From NCBI GenBank assembly GCA_964460115.1, contig CAYWPR010000032.1, forward strand, positions 1 through 64,000: a stretch of DNA of 64,000 nt, in the 5' to 3' direction. Positions 15,999 through 24,474 of the stretch are shown in pieces. Under the pieces are notes generated by a model, which was not told where the DNA came from, made no database searches, and saw nothing but the letters and a program-made list of their open reading frames with translations. The first letter of the stretch is position 1. Every line of letters begins with the position of its first letter. Source of the DNA: JAEUJZ01 sp964460115. GTDB lineage: Bacteria; Myxococcota_A; Polyangia; Palsa-1104; JAEUJZ01. The position numbers and the translations under genes are program-made.

Positions 15999-16871
15999 CT
16001 ACAATTCAGCATGTGGCGCATGGCTTTTACGAACTGCGTCGTCGTCGTCGTCGTTCTGAGATGCCAAACTGGGAGGCGCCAGCTCTTGTTTGGGCTGGGC
16101 CATTTGTCGCTGCCGCAGCGCTTCATACAGCAAGGCGGCTCCGGCCGCGGCGACGTTCAGGCAAGCCCCGTGGAGGCCGTCTTGCATGGGAATTTCGACG
16201 CGCAGCTCGCAAGTTTTGCGCACAAGTGGTCGCAGACCGCGCCCTTCGCTGCCCAGCACGAGGGCGCTTGGCTGCGTCAAATCGAGCGTCCACGGCGGCT
16301 GACCCCCTTGTCCCGCAGCGACCGCAGCAATCAGCCAGACGCCGCGGTCTTGCAACTGGGTCATGGTGCGCGCCAGGTTTTTGACCTGCGCGACCGGCAG
16401 TAGCTCGGTGGCGCCCGCCGCGGCTTTGACCGCCGCTGAAGTGACCGAGACGGCTCGGTCTTGGGGCACGATGACGCCGTGCCCGCCCAGCACGTAGGTG
16501 CTGCGCACAAGCGCCCCTAGGTTTTGCGGGTCGGTGACGCCATCCAGAATCAACAGCAGGGGCGGCACATGCTGCTCTTTGGCGCGAGCGAGCAGGCTTT
16601 CTATTCCTTCGGCATAGCGGTACGCGCCGCACAGCGCGAGCACTCCTTGATGAACGCCGCCGGTCGCTAGCGTAGAAAGCTCGCTGCGGCTGCGTTCGAT
16701 GACCGGCAGCCCGCGGCGCGCCGCTTGCTGATAAATAACTCCAAGCGGGCTCGATTCAGAAGATTTCTCCTCGCGAGGAGCAACAAAAATCGCGCTGACT
16801 TCGGCGCGCGCATTGCGCAAAAGTTCAGCGACGGCATGTAGCCCATAGACAACGCGCTGCATGCGGCCCAT
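15999..16871 (-). CDS. rlmB: TrmH/SpoU-family 2'-O-ribose methyltransferase, RlmB-like
   Basis: A 290-residue SPOUT-class RNA methyltransferase. It begins with the L30e-like substrate-binding domain (YGLHAVAELLRNARAEVSAIFVA). The knotted catalytic domain follows: motif 1 'DGVTDPQNLGALVRS' (about residues 113-127), motif 2 'LVLGSEGRGLRPLV' (about 213-226) and motif 3 'HGACLNVAAAGAALLYEALRQR' (usual form SLNVSxAxGI, here LNVAAAG). RlmB methylates a guanosine of the 23S rRNA P-loop; the target here is inferred from family. The C-terminus adds a Gln/Pro/Asp-rich tail. It precedes the HEGGH membrane protein and follows the lipoprotein gene. Confidence 0.9.
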   Translation of the reverse strand: MGRMQRVVYGLHAVAELLRNARAEVSAIFVAPREEKSSESSPLGVIYQQAARRGLPVIERSRSELSTLATGGVHQGVLALCGAYRYAEGIESLLARAKEQHVPPLLLILDGVTDPQNLGALVRSTYVLGGHGVIVPQDRAVSVTSAAVKAAAGATELLPVAQVKNLARTMTQLQDRGVWLIAAVAAGQGGQPPWTLDLTQPSALVLGSEGRGLRPLVRKTCELRVEIPMQDGLHGACLNVAAAGAALLYEALRQRQMAQPKQELAPPSLASQNDDDDDAVRKSHAPHAEL

Positions 16872-16887
16872 CTAACCGAAACCGACT

Positions 16888-17541
16888 TTAGTTTGGCAAG
16901 TGGAACAGCGCAGGATCCAGTTTGTCGTCGAGAGTTATCGATTCGACGTCAATCGATACTTTGTAGTTTGAGGCTTCATTGACGATTTCCAGATGGGTCG
17001 GAACCGACTGCCCGGAAATTTCTTTGAATTGTTGGGCGCGAATGTTGCGTTCGGGTTCGATGATGCGCAGTTCCCCCTCGCGCTGCCCGATGATTTTTTG
17101 CCGAGAGGGCAGGGCTGGTTCTAGGTCATACGCTGCGGTCAGATCCGCGCCGATTGCCAAAAGCAGCCGCTGCTGCATGTCGGGGTCGGCGCCCCTTATG
17201 CCGACAAGGACGCGAATATCGCCGCCGAGCTTCAGTATGTCGAAAAGCAGAATTCCCCCCGGACCAAACGCCTGCAGGCGGAAGCGATCGGGACGCTCGA
17301 CGGCAATCATGCCGCGTACATCAAAGACTTGCCGCCCATCGCCTTTGGCCGCGTCGATGTGGACATGGTGAACGGCGTGCATGGTATTCCAGCGCGCCTC
17401 GGCGACCGGCTGCGCCTGCGGAGCTTTCAGCGTGGCGGGCTTATTGCCATTTCCGCAGTGGAAAGCCCCCACAAGAAACAGCCCGCAAAGTAGCGCAGTG
17501 CGCAGCCGTCGAGCGCTTTGCCAAAATCGAGCAAAGGTCAT
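16888..17541 (-). CDS. Outer-membrane lipoprotein, LolB/LolA-like fold (putative)
   Basis: The start is set at the ATG at 17541, two bases after the preceding stop; a longer frame to 17631 runs into the glycosyltransferase gene. The first ~30 residues are a lipoprotein signal (LLCGLFLVGAFHC). The mature protein has the beta-rich pattern 'GRQVFDVRGMIAVERPDRFRLQAFGPGGILLFDILKLGGDIRVLV', seen in LolA/LolB-like barrels that hold acylated cargo. The tail 'PTHLEIVNEASNYKVSIDVESITLDDKLDPALFHLPN' also matches that fold. Direct family membership is inferred from the pattern only. It lies between GT2 and rlmB in a tight leftward operon. Confidence 0.65.
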   Translation of the reverse strand: MTFARFWQSARRLRTALLCGLFLVGAFHCGNGNKPATLKAPQAQPVAEARWNTMHAVHHVHIDAAKGDGRQVFDVRGMIAVERPDRFRLQAFGPGGILLFDILKLGGDIRVLVGIRGADPDMQQRLLLAIGADLTAAYDLEPALPSRQKIIGQREGELRIIEPERNIRAQQFKEISGQSVPTHLEIVNEASNYKVSIDVESITLDDKLDPALFHLPN

Positions 17542-17543
17542 GC

Positions 17544-18299
17544 TTAAGGTGCCTCCTTTTGGTCCGATGCCGGTTTGCGCCAAAGCGGCGAACCGACGAC
17601 AAGGCGAAGGACACGCAGGGTGTCTTCCCAATTTCTAAAGTGGCTTTTCGGCGCGTCGGTCGACGTTGCCGCGTCGGTGGCGGTTTTGGGGTCGCGATTG
17701 TAAATGGTCTGCACCGCAACCTCGACGAGGGGTACGTCCAGCTTGCTGGCCCACAATAGTAGCTCGGTTTCGGTGTCAAAGCGGCGAGTGCGTAGCGGCA
17801 GCGCCAGAAGCCGGCGCGGATAAATGCGAAAGCCGGTCTGCGTGTCGCGATGGCGGCGTCCGGCAAAGCGCGAGATGAAAAACGTCGAGATGCGGTTGCC
17901 GATGCGGCTGCGGCGGGGCATTAGCTGCGGGTCGAAGCTGCGCACACCGAGCACCAGGCTGCCTTTTTTGCCATTCCAGGCCTTTTGCAAGGCGGTAATC
18001 TCGCGCGGGTCGTGCTGACCGTCCGCGTCTAGTGTCAAAACCGCCTCGGCATGTTGCGCCCGCGCAAAGGCGAAGCCGGTTTGCAGGGCGGCTCCTTTGC
18101 CGCGATTGCGCGGATGGCGCAATACCAGGGCTCCGGCCTGCTCGGCGACCTCAGCGGTATTGTCACTGCTGCCGTCATCGACGACCACGACCAAAAGACC
18201 ATGGGCAAGCGCCCCGGCTACGACGTGACCGACCTTTGCGGCAGCGTTGTAGGCCGGAATCACGATCAGCATATTTTCCGACGACACAGTGGAATTCAT
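17544..18299 (-). CDS. Glycosyltransferase family 2
   Basis: A 251-residue GT2 enzyme with the GT-A fold. IVIPAYNAAAKV opens the nucleotide-sugar site, VVVVDDGSSDNTAEV gives the first Asp motif (about residues 37-50), and LTLDADGQHDP provides the metal-binding DxD equivalent. 'DTQTGFRIYP' matches the Q-T-G-x-R acceptor motif of dolichol-phosphate-mannose-synthase-like enzymes. The C-terminus has SHFRNWEDTLRVLRL, a pattern also found in glycosyltransferases of aryl polyene and related lipid clusters. No membrane helix is seen. It is co-transcribed with the hot-dog protein upstream and the LolB-like lipoprotein downstream (2-base gap), which points to a lipid or lipid-carrier sugar transfer. 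Confidence 0.88.
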   Translation of the reverse strand: MNSTVSSENMLIVIPAYNAAAKVGHVVAGALAHGLLVVVVDDGSSDNTAEVAEQAGALVLRHPRNRGKGAALQTGFAFARAQHAEAVLTLDADGQHDPREITALQKAWNGKKGSLVLGVRSFDPQLMPRRSRIGNRISTFFISRFAGRRHRDTQTGFRIYPRRLLALPLRTRRFDTETELLLWASKLDVPLVEVAVQTIYNRDPKTATDAATSTDAPKSHFRNWEDTLRVLRLVVGSPLWRKPASDQKEAP

Positions 18300-18317
18300 C
18301 TCGAAAAACCCACAATA

Positions 18318-18803
18318 TCACTTCGGTTGAATCGAAAACAGCAGACGACCAGAAGCCAGAGGGCGGGCCTTTTCCGCGTCTCCCGCTTCGACACTGGCGG
18401 CAAAGGCGACAAGTGCCCCCAGACTGCTTTGCCGCTGCACAGATAAGTACAGCGTTTCGCCAATGCAGGCGCGATCGGCGAAATTTGGGAACCTGAAGTC
18501 GGAGACGGCCACTAAGTAGCCAAGATGGTCCCCTGTAGCGGCGTCTTTTAAAGCGGGGGATTGTTTGGCCAGCTCCAGCGCGTTCAGGCAGGCCGCGGCT
18601 TGTGCAAGCGCTTCGATCAGCAGGACATCGGGGAAATTCGTTAAAAATCGAGCATTTTCGGGTGAAATTGGCCCAAGCGCGGCAGACTCTGCTGGCCACA
18701 GAGCATCGCCACTTGTCAGGGTACGTGTCGCCAAGAGTTGCCCGCGAGTCAGATCGGCCTTGACCACCCGATCAAGCAACCGAAACGGCGGGTGATGAAT
18801 CAC
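18318..18803 (-). CDS. FabZ/ApeP-like hot-dog fold protein lacking the catalytic His
   Basis: A 161-residue hot-dog protein related to 3-hydroxyacyl-ACP dehydratases. It starts HHPPFRLLDRV, the family's opening strand. The central helix 'PDVLLIEALAQAAACLNAL' matches the FabZ helix PGVLIxEALAQ, with the conserved Glu at about residue 64. The catalytic His of the HFPG motif is not present: the equivalent stretch reads NARFLTNFPD. Strands at the C-terminus (YLVAVSDFRFPNFADRACIGETLYLSV) are typical. It may bind an acyl chain without dehydrating it. It is the first gene of the leftward GT2 operon, divergent from the TPR lipoprotein (38-base gap). Confidence 0.8.
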   Translation of the reverse strand: MIHHPPFRLLDRVVKADLTRGQLLATRTLTSGDALWPAESAALGPISPENARFLTNFPDVLLIEALAQAAACLNALELAKQSPALKDAATGDHLGYLVAVSDFRFPNFADRACIGETLYLSVQRQSSLGALVAFAASVEAGDAEKARPLASGRLLFSIQPK

Positions 18804-18841
18804 CCGACAAGGTGTACAACCATTTTTTAGGAGATGTCAGC

Positions 18842-20044
18842 ATGATTCGCCTTTTTGGTGTCGCCTTTTTGATTGCCGCGTCCATAGGCTGCGCGCATCG
18901 CCCGGCGGGACGCTTGGGGAGCGATTTGAACGGAGCGGTATCGACGGTCGAAATGGAACCGCTCGAGCTACAAGTCAGTCGCAATGGGGACGGAGTACGC
19001 ATCGATGCATATGACGCCGCGTCCCTGTTTGAAGAAGGCGGCGAACATTTGGATGCCGATCGCTATGTCGACGCGGCGATGAGCTACGATCGAATTGTTG
19101 CGCACTTTCCTGACAGCCCCTATGTGCCGCCGGCGCTGTTTAACGCCGGTCTGTCTTACGAAGGCCAGGGCCGGTTTGCCGACGCCGCCCTGCGCTATAG
19201 GCAGGTCGGGGGCAACCTGGCCACGAGTAAGCTCGTCAAAGATGCGACGCTGCGCCTTGGCGCCTGCTACGCCGAACTGAATCGCTGGCCGGCCTCTATC
19301 GAGGTCTTTGAGCAAGCGCTGAAGCGCAATGATCTGAACTTGTCTGAACGCATCGAATCCATGTCGCGGCGCGCGCTCGGGTTGTTTGAGATTGGCGATT
19401 TGCAAGTCGCAGAAAGCGGATTTCGCGACGCTGTCGCCTACTACCAAAGTCAAAAAGAGCAAGAGCGTATAGACAGTCCTTTTTTTGTCGCCATGGCCCA
19501 GTTTTATCAAGCACACATTGTGCACCGGCGCTTTCGCGAACTGCCGCTGCGGCTGCCGCAAAAGCAGCTTGAACAGGACATGCAGATCCTGGCGCGGCAA
19601 TTTCTGACGGCGCAAGATCGTTATGTGGCGGCGATTCGGCTTCAGGATCCGACTTGGGCCAGCGCCGCTGGATATCATGTGGGCGCGCTGTATCGCGAGC
19701 TTTACGATGCGCTCATCAAGTCTCCGGTGCCGCCCGAGATCGACAATGAGTTGAAAAAGATCATCTACGGCGAAATGCTGAAAGGAAATCTGCGCACGCT
19801 GCTAGAGAAAGCCCGCGGCGTTCTGGAGAAAAACGTCGAAATGGGAGAGCGGGTCGGTGTGAAAAACGGTTGGATTGAAAAATCCAGCGAGCAGCTTGAA
19901 GAAATCAGCAAGCTTTTGGCGGCGCTGCCCGATCAGCAGATAGGTCCCGATGTGGCGACTCCTCCCGGTCAGCGCCGCCCCGCCACGCGACCGCCAGCCG
20001 CTTTTCCGCAGCGGCGCTCCCCAAGCTCTGAAACTGTACTTTAG
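18842..20044 (+). CDS. TPR-repeat lipoprotein
   Basis: The ATG at 18842 is chosen because it follows TAGGAGATGTCAGC and opens a lipoprotein signal peptide ending IAASIGC; a start at 18812 would spoil it. After a short linker, residues about 60-200 contain tetratricopeptide repeats (for example YVDAAMSYDRIVAHFPDSP, PALFNAGLSYEGQGRFADAA, LRLGACYAELNRWPASIEVF). The second half is helical with little similarity to repeats. The tail is Pro/Arg-rich. Such outer-membrane TPR lipoproteins scaffold secretion, motility or envelope-assembly complexes. The layout is BamD-like in style but longer. No partner genes are adjacent. Function is inferred from architecture only. Confidence 0.8.
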   Translation: MIRLFGVAFLIAASIGCAHRPAGRLGSDLNGAVSTVEMEPLELQVSRNGDGVRIDAYDAASLFEEGGEHLDADRYVDAAMSYDRIVAHFPDSPYVPPALFNAGLSYEGQGRFADAALRYRQVGGNLATSKLVKDATLRLGACYAELNRWPASIEVFEQALKRNDLNLSERIESMSRRALGLFEIGDLQVAESGFRDAVAYYQSQKEQERIDSPFFVAMAQFYQAHIVHRRFRELPLRLPQKQLEQDMQILARQFLTAQDRYVAAIRLQDPTWASAAGYHVGALYRELYDALIKSPVPPEIDNELKKIIYGEMLKGNLRTLLEKARGVLEKNVEMGERVGVKNGWIEKSSEQLEEISKLLAALPDQQIGPDVATPPGQRRPATRPPAAFPQRRSPSSETVL

Positions 20045-20112
20045 GAATCACCAGCGCCAAGCCAAAGGCCTGTGATCATAACTATCCGGTCGGCGTCGTC
20101 CGCAACTAGAGT

Positions 20113-20958
20113 ATGCTCCCGCCCATGTCTACTGCTGCCGAGCCGGCCGCCACGCGTTTGCGAACCAAGCTGCTGCGCACCATGCTGCGCACCGTCGAAC
20201 GCTATCAATTGATCGCGAAGCAGGACCACATTCTGGTGGCAGTCTCGGGCGGCAAGGACAGCTATACCATGCTCGACCTGCTTTTGCAGGCGCAAGAGCG
20301 AGCCCCTTTTCGCTTCGAGCTGACGGCGGTGCATTTGGACCAAGGCCAGCCCGGATATGACGGGCGTCCGCTTGAGAATTGGCTGAAACAGCGCGGCGCG
20401 CGCTTCGAAATTCTGCGCGAAGATACCTATAGCATCGTAAAGGGGCTTGTTGCCGAAGGCGATACCTACTGCGCGCCTTGTTCGCGGCTGCGTCGCGGCA
20501 TCCTTTATAGCGCTGCTGCGCGTCTTGGCTGTAACAAGATTGCGCTAGGGCATCATCGCGAAGATACGTTGCATACTTTGCTTTTGAATCTGCTTTATGC
20601 GGGCAAGCTGCAGGCCATGCCGGCGGTCTACCGTACCGACGATCAACGATTTTTGGTCATTCGGCCCCTGCTTGAATGTGCGGAACGTGATATTGCGGCA
20701 CATGCGGCGGCGGCTTGCTACCCTATCCTTCCCTGCAATCTTTGCGGCTCGCAGGACGGGCTAAAGCGCAAGGAAGTTGCGGCGCTGGTGGATGATTTGG
20801 AAGCGCGAATTCCCGACGTCCGCGCCGTCATGCTAAATGCCCTGCGCAATGTTCGGCCGAGCCATCTTCTAGACCCCCAAGTCGCCGCTGCCTGGTCCTC
20901 TCGACCCGTCTCGATTCCCCCCGGCCGGCATCTGCCGGTGATTGAATCGGATGGTTAG
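20113..20958 (+). CDS. ttcA: tRNA 2-thiocytidine biosynthesis protein TtcA
   Basis: TtcA inserts sulfur at C32 of tRNA, using ATP and an iron-sulfur cluster. The PP-loop SGGKDS is at residues 45-50. The cysteines that hold the cluster are visible: C120 and C123 (TYCAPCSRLRRG) and C211 (in NLCGSQ, with C208 nearby). 'ALGHHREDTLHTLLLNLLYAGKLQAMP' is a typical family block. The length of 281 residues is normal. The ATG at 20125 is an alternative start, leaving the N-terminus at TAAEPAATRL. The gene is monocistronic and converges on the phosphoesterase gene. Confidence 0.95.
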   Translation: MLPPMSTAAEPAATRLRTKLLRTMLRTVERYQLIAKQDHILVAVSGGKDSYTMLDLLLQAQERAPFRFELTAVHLDQGQPGYDGRPLENWLKQRGARFEILREDTYSIVKGLVAEGDTYCAPCSRLRRGILYSAAARLGCNKIALGHHREDTLHTLLLNLLYAGKLQAMPAVYRTDDQRFLVIRPLLECAERDIAAHAAAACYPILPCNLCGSQDGLKRKEVAALVDDLEARIPDVRAVMLNALRNVRPSHLLDPQVAAAWSSRPVSIPPGRHLPVIESDG

Positions 20959-20995
20959 GACTAGGTAGATGGAAATGTCTGACCCAGCGTATGGG

Positions 20996-21724
20996 TTAGG
21001 CGTACTGCTGTACCAGCATTGGAGAAAGTGGGTTGTCGGTGGCGGCGGCGGCGGCGCGGAGAGCGGATTTGTCGAGCGGGATGCGGTGCAGTTGAACGCT
21101 GATGCGGTCGCCTATGGATTCGACCACGGCGTATTCGGCATGAGGAAGCAGCGTTGGGGCTTGGCCTGCTACATATTCCTTGAAAGCCAGGCCGACGCTG
21201 CCGGGATTCACAAGCAGAATGCCGCGATGCTGCCGCAGCATTTGTATATGTGTATGTCCGCCAGCCATCACCGTTGCGCTGTGTGTAGCAAGCGCCGCAT
21301 CAAGCTGTTCCGGTGGAGTTGTGCAAAGCAGGTCTTCCATATGCGAACGCGGACTGCCATGAAACAGCAGCAACGTAGAGTCCTTTTCCAAAGGAATGCG
21401 CAGACTCGGCACAAAACTGCGAAAAAAGTTCAGCTCTGAAGTAGACAGCCGGCTACGGCACCAATCCACTGCATCGACGACGACTTTGGCTTCGGTATAG
21501 GAATGGATCAGCGCCGAATCTAGCAAAAACGCATCATGGTTGCCCAAAATGCACGGACAGCCGCGTTCGCCGAGCATGTCAATCACTGCTTCAGGATGCG
21601 GACCCAGCGTCGCGACATCGCCCAGGCATATCGTCTTTTGCACCCCTTGTTTGTCGATGTCGGCAAAGACCGCTTGCAGGGCCAGCGCATTGGCATGGAT
21701 GTCAGAAATCAAGGCGATGCGCAT
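20996..21724 (-). CDS. Calcineurin-like metallophosphoesterase
   Basis: A 242-residue protein of the metallophosphoesterase (YfcE/MJ0936-like) family. The binuclear metal-site motifs are in order: IALISDIHANALAL (Asp8, His10), ICLGDVATLGPHP, ILGNHDAF, and HSATVMAGGHTHIQM (GH and HTH). The C-terminal part, LVNPGSVGLAFKEYVAGQAPTLLPHAEYAVVE, is typical. Substrates in this family range from phosphodiesters to nucleotide signals and cannot be predicted. It converges with ttcA and precedes a small lipoprotein gene on the same strand. Confidence 0.88.
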   Translation of the reverse strand: MRIALISDIHANALALQAVFADIDKQGVQKTICLGDVATLGPHPEAVIDMLGERGCPCILGNHDAFLLDSALIHSYTEAKVVVDAVDWCRSRLSTSELNFFRSFVPSLRIPLEKDSTLLLFHGSPRSHMEDLLCTTPPEQLDAALATHSATVMAGGHTHIQMLRQHRGILLVNPGSVGLAFKEYVAGQAPTLLPHAEYAVVESIGDRISVQLHRIPLDKSALRAAAAATDNPLSPMLVQQYA

Positions 21725-21766
21725 CGTTTCCTCTGTTCTTAGTGGCCGGTGGCCGTCGCGTAGAAT

Positions 21767-22027
21767 TTACTTGGGCGCGGTTCGATCGGTCTTGCCGCAG
21801 GTATTTGGCCGCAACATGGGGGCTTTTTCCGCTTCCGCTCCAGTTAGGCAAACATTGATGCAATCGGAATCCTTGGCGCAGGGCTCGCCGTCCTGCTTTT
21901 TGTTGGCATTGGCCGCCGCGTTATTCGAGGTGAATAGACTGCAGCCAAGGGCGCCCAAAGACAACGCCAAAGTCGTTCCAAGACAGATTAGGAAATTGCT
22001 GCATCGATGACGGCTCCACGTAGACAT
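21767..22027 (-). CDS. Small lipoprotein
   Basis: An 86-residue protein with a lipoprotein signal (SLGALGC) and about 55 mature residues, rich in Asn, Lys and Cys. The two Cys pairs in EPCAKDSDCINVC and NTCGK suggest a small disulfide-held fold like the Cys-rich lipoproteins found elsewhere in this window. AAGGAGA lies before the ATG CCT ATG pair; the second ATG (22027) has the better spacing. No family is recognised. It follows the sensor gene (22081) on the same strand. Confidence 0.6.
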   Translation of the reverse strand: MSTWSRHRCSNFLICLGTTLALSLGALGCSLFTSNNAAANANKKQDGEPCAKDSDCINVCLTGAEAEKAPMLRPNTCGKTDRTAPK

Positions 22028-22080
22028 AGGCATTCTCCTTCGAGATGTTTGGTGATTGTACAATAGCTTCACGGTGCGAC

Positions 22081-23622
22081 TTAAGCTCGCCGTATGGCGA
22101 CGACGGCAATGTCGTTTTCAGACAGCGCGGGGCTTTTGCCGCGGGCCCAGATGGCGGCGTCATCGACGTTGATGTTGGTACCGCGGCGGCTGCGCAAAAG
22201 GTAGCGTGACAAGGCATCGCTATCGATGCGCACGTCTTTAACCCCCTTACCGGCGGCCAGACACAAAAGCGTGGCACCGGGTGGCAAGGTTCCCTGGCAG
22301 CAAAATAGCGGTCCGATGATGCCATCAGGAGGCTTGCCTTCCTTGGCAATGGCGACCACGGAGTGATGGCTTTTGACGGTATTTCCGGCCTCTAGGATGT
22401 GCAGGGCGGCAAAGTCACCCATCACGGCATAAAAGGAGCCATCCGATTTTATGCGCAATAACAAGATGCCGATGGGCCGCGTCAGCGGAATGCCATGCGT
22501 GGCCGCACCTAGCGCCGCTACTTCTTCATCGATAGTTAGCTCAAAGACGCCGCCCGCTTTGCTGCGCGCGCGAAAGCTGCGCAACATATGCAGACCGATG
22601 GCTGCTGCATCGATTCCTTCGCCGTCGGGGTCGGCAATCAGCACGGCCAAGGTTTCGTCTAGAGCCGCGGCGTCCCAAACCATGCCATCCACGGTTTCTT
22701 TGGCTTGTTCAAGCGCTCCGTACACCGAGATCTCGCCGGTGCTTATCGGCGACATCGGCAGTTCCGTTCGCAGCGCCCGCTTAGCGCCAGCATGACGCCC
22801 TTCTAGTTCTAGCAAACGCAGCTTGTCGCGACGGGCAATGATGTTTTGCACCAGAATCAGCCCGACAAAGAAAGCAACCATGCCGATGCCTTTTAGGTAT
22901 TTCATCCGCACCGCACGGTTGGTTCGCGTCATGTCAAAAGCGACAAGAACCGTTCCGAGTTTTTGCCCATCGCGCTCAAGACGGGCAATTGCCCAGGACG
23001 TTGTATCGTCACGCTGATGGTTTTCATCGCGTAGGCGATCCTGATAGACAATCTGCGCGCGTGCCGAATGGTGCACCGCAGGCGAGGAAAACGCCGCCAT
23101 GATGCGATTGCTGACATCGGTCCAGGCTTGCGGCAGATCGCGGTAGCGGCTTTTGGCCAGTCGTTCCTTAAAGCCGTCCAGATCTTCCAGCACGCCGCGT
23201 ACATCGCGCTCTAGCCAATGGGCATAGTGATAAACGAATGTTCCCTTGCCGCGTTTTTCGTACTCTTTTGCATAGAGATCATCAACCTGGTCGTAGATGA
23301 CCTGGCCTTTGAGATCGCTCAGGCGGACATAGACGGCATCTTCGTCATCCAAAATGCCGATGGACAAGCGCTCTAAGCTGGCGCGATCGCCGATGCGCAT
23401 CGGTTCGGCCACGGCGCGGGCCAAAAGACCGGCGTAATTGATTCCTTTTTGGTGAATTTGGCTGCGCAGGACGTTGATTTCAAACAGCGTCTGGTTCCAA
23501 TCGACCAGAACTTCGATGCCGCAGGCGACAATCAGGCCCAGCAGAAAAACGCGGCTGCTGCGGGCCAGCCGATCGGAAAGCCGGGCGCGCCAAGCCGAGA
23601 AACGCGACTCCTTTCTGGGCAT
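22081..23622 (-). CDS. Membrane sensor with degenerate SpoIIE/PP2C-like C-terminal domain
   Basis: A 513-residue protein. Transmembrane helices at about residues 25-42 and 244-260 flank a periplasmic sensor region of ~200 residues (possibly dCache-like; DAVYVRLSDLKGQVIYDQVD). The cytoplasmic C-terminal domain resembles SpoIIE phosphatases: 'LIADPDGEGIDAAAIGLHMLRSF' matches their D-x-x-G-H-G helix, then a beta region, then 'LPPGATLLCLAAGKGVKDV' in place of the LPPGDxLLLYTDGV motif. The metal-binding Asp of TDGV is missing (AAGKG), so phosphatase activity is doubtful. It lies upstream of the small lipoprotein and downstream of the OmpA-like gene, in a leftward cluster. Confidence 0.6.
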   Translation of the reverse strand: MPRKESRFSAWRARLSDRLARSSRVFLLGLIVACGIEVLVDWNQTLFEINVLRSQIHQKGINYAGLLARAVAEPMRIGDRASLERLSIGILDDEDAVYVRLSDLKGQVIYDQVDDLYAKEYEKRGKGTFVYHYAHWLERDVRGVLEDLDGFKERLAKSRYRDLPQAWTDVSNRIMAAFSSPAVHHSARAQIVYQDRLRDENHQRDDTTSWAIARLERDGQKLGTVLVAFDMTRTNRAVRMKYLKGIGMVAFFVGLILVQNIIARRDKLRLLELEGRHAGAKRALRTELPMSPISTGEISVYGALEQAKETVDGMVWDAAALDETLAVLIADPDGEGIDAAAIGLHMLRSFRARSKAGGVFELTIDEEVAALGAATHGIPLTRPIGILLLRIKSDGSFYAVMGDFAALHILEAGNTVKSHHSVVAIAKEGKPPDGIIGPLFCCQGTLPPGATLLCLAAGKGVKDVRIDSDALSRYLLRSRRGTNINVDDAAIWARGKSPALSENDIAVVAIRRA

Positions 23623-23637
23623 GCGTGCCGAGTTCCT

Positions 23638-24162
23638 TTATTTGCAAAGGTCGCCGGCGATTCGTCCGCCGCCGTCTAGCGGCATTCCGCCGATGGCGTG
23701 ACCGCGCAAAGCAGCGTTGACAAAAGCGATGCGGCGATTTTGCGCTTTGCCCTCGGGCGTTTTTTCCGAAGCCACGGGTTTGCTGCCGCCAAAGCCCACG
23801 GCCAAAAGGCGGCTGCAACTGATGCCATGGGCGATCAGCCAGCGGCCTACCGAAAGCGCCCGTTTTTCCGAGAGCAATTGATTGCTGCTCGCATTGCCGT
23901 CGCTATCGGTGTGGCCTTCGATGCGCAAGGTGCTGACGTAGGGTTTGGCCTCTAAATAATCCTGCACCACGAAAAGAACTTCATCGCTTTGCGGACTTAA
24001 CTTGTCGCTGGCCGTTTCAAAGATCATCGGTCCGGGCAGCTTGAGGGCGCCATTTTCGATTTGAAACGTCGTGGTCTTTGCTCGCGGTTCCGCGGTCAAT
24101 GCGGCCGTTTCAAAAAATAAAAGCGTCAGCATCGACGCGACAAAATAGTTCCTTTTGCCCAT
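23638..24162 (-). CDS. OmpA-family peptidoglycan-binding protein
   Basis: A 174-residue exported protein. A signal peptide covers about the first 24 residues (YFVASMLTLLFFETAALTA). The C-terminal OmpA-like domain follows: 'IFETASDKLSPQSDEVLFVVQDYL' then 'TLRIEGHTDSDGNASSNQLLSEKRALSVGRWLIAHGISCSRLLAVGFGGSKPVAS' with the peptidoglycan-binding Asp in GHTDSDG and the Arg in KAQNRR. It has no beta-barrel, so it is a soluble or lipid-free periplasmic form that would tie to the cell wall. It is 15 bases downstream-adjacent to the sensor gene in the same leftward run. Confidence 0.88.
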   Translation of the reverse strand: MGKRNYFVASMLTLLFFETAALTAEPRAKTTTFQIENGALKLPGPMIFETASDKLSPQSDEVLFVVQDYLEAKPYVSTLRIEGHTDSDGNASSNQLLSEKRALSVGRWLIAHGISCSRLLAVGFGGSKPVASEKTPEGKAQNRRIAFVNAALRGHAIGGMPLDGGGRIAGDLCK

Positions 24163-24200
24163 GGCTTCCCCCCTAAGCTTGGCGGCATCGCGCCGCGCGA

Positions 24201-24431
24201 TTAACGGCTGCGCTGCTGCTTGGGCTCTGGTTTTTTCAGCGCCGCGGCTCGCGACTTGGCCCGCAATGCGGCCAGAGCTTGCTGCACGCGCTCTTCGATC
24301 TTTTTATCGACCGGATCCCCCGTAATGGAATTTAAGACGCTGCGCGTCTCTTTTAGATGTCGCTCCATGTCGTCCATTTTGGCGCGGAGCTGCTCAAGAA
24401 GACCTGTAATACGCGGATCGAAATCTGACAC
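24201..24431 (-). CDS. Small coiled-coil protein
   Basis: A 76-residue hydrophilic protein with heptads (ITGLLEQLRAKMDDMERHLKETRSVLNSI) and a basic Lys/Arg/Pro/Gln tail. The composition resembles a short structural or nucleoid-associated peptide. No family is recognised. The ORF is plausible because it lies in the gap between two same-strand genes, with consistent codon use. Confidence 0.45.
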   Translation of the reverse strand: MSDFDPRITGLLEQLRAKMDDMERHLKETRSVLNSITGDPVDKKIEERVQQALAALRAKSRAAALKKPEPKQQRSR

Positions 24432-24474
24432 GCCCTTATCATATCAGAAATACTTGGCAAATTTTTTGTTATCT

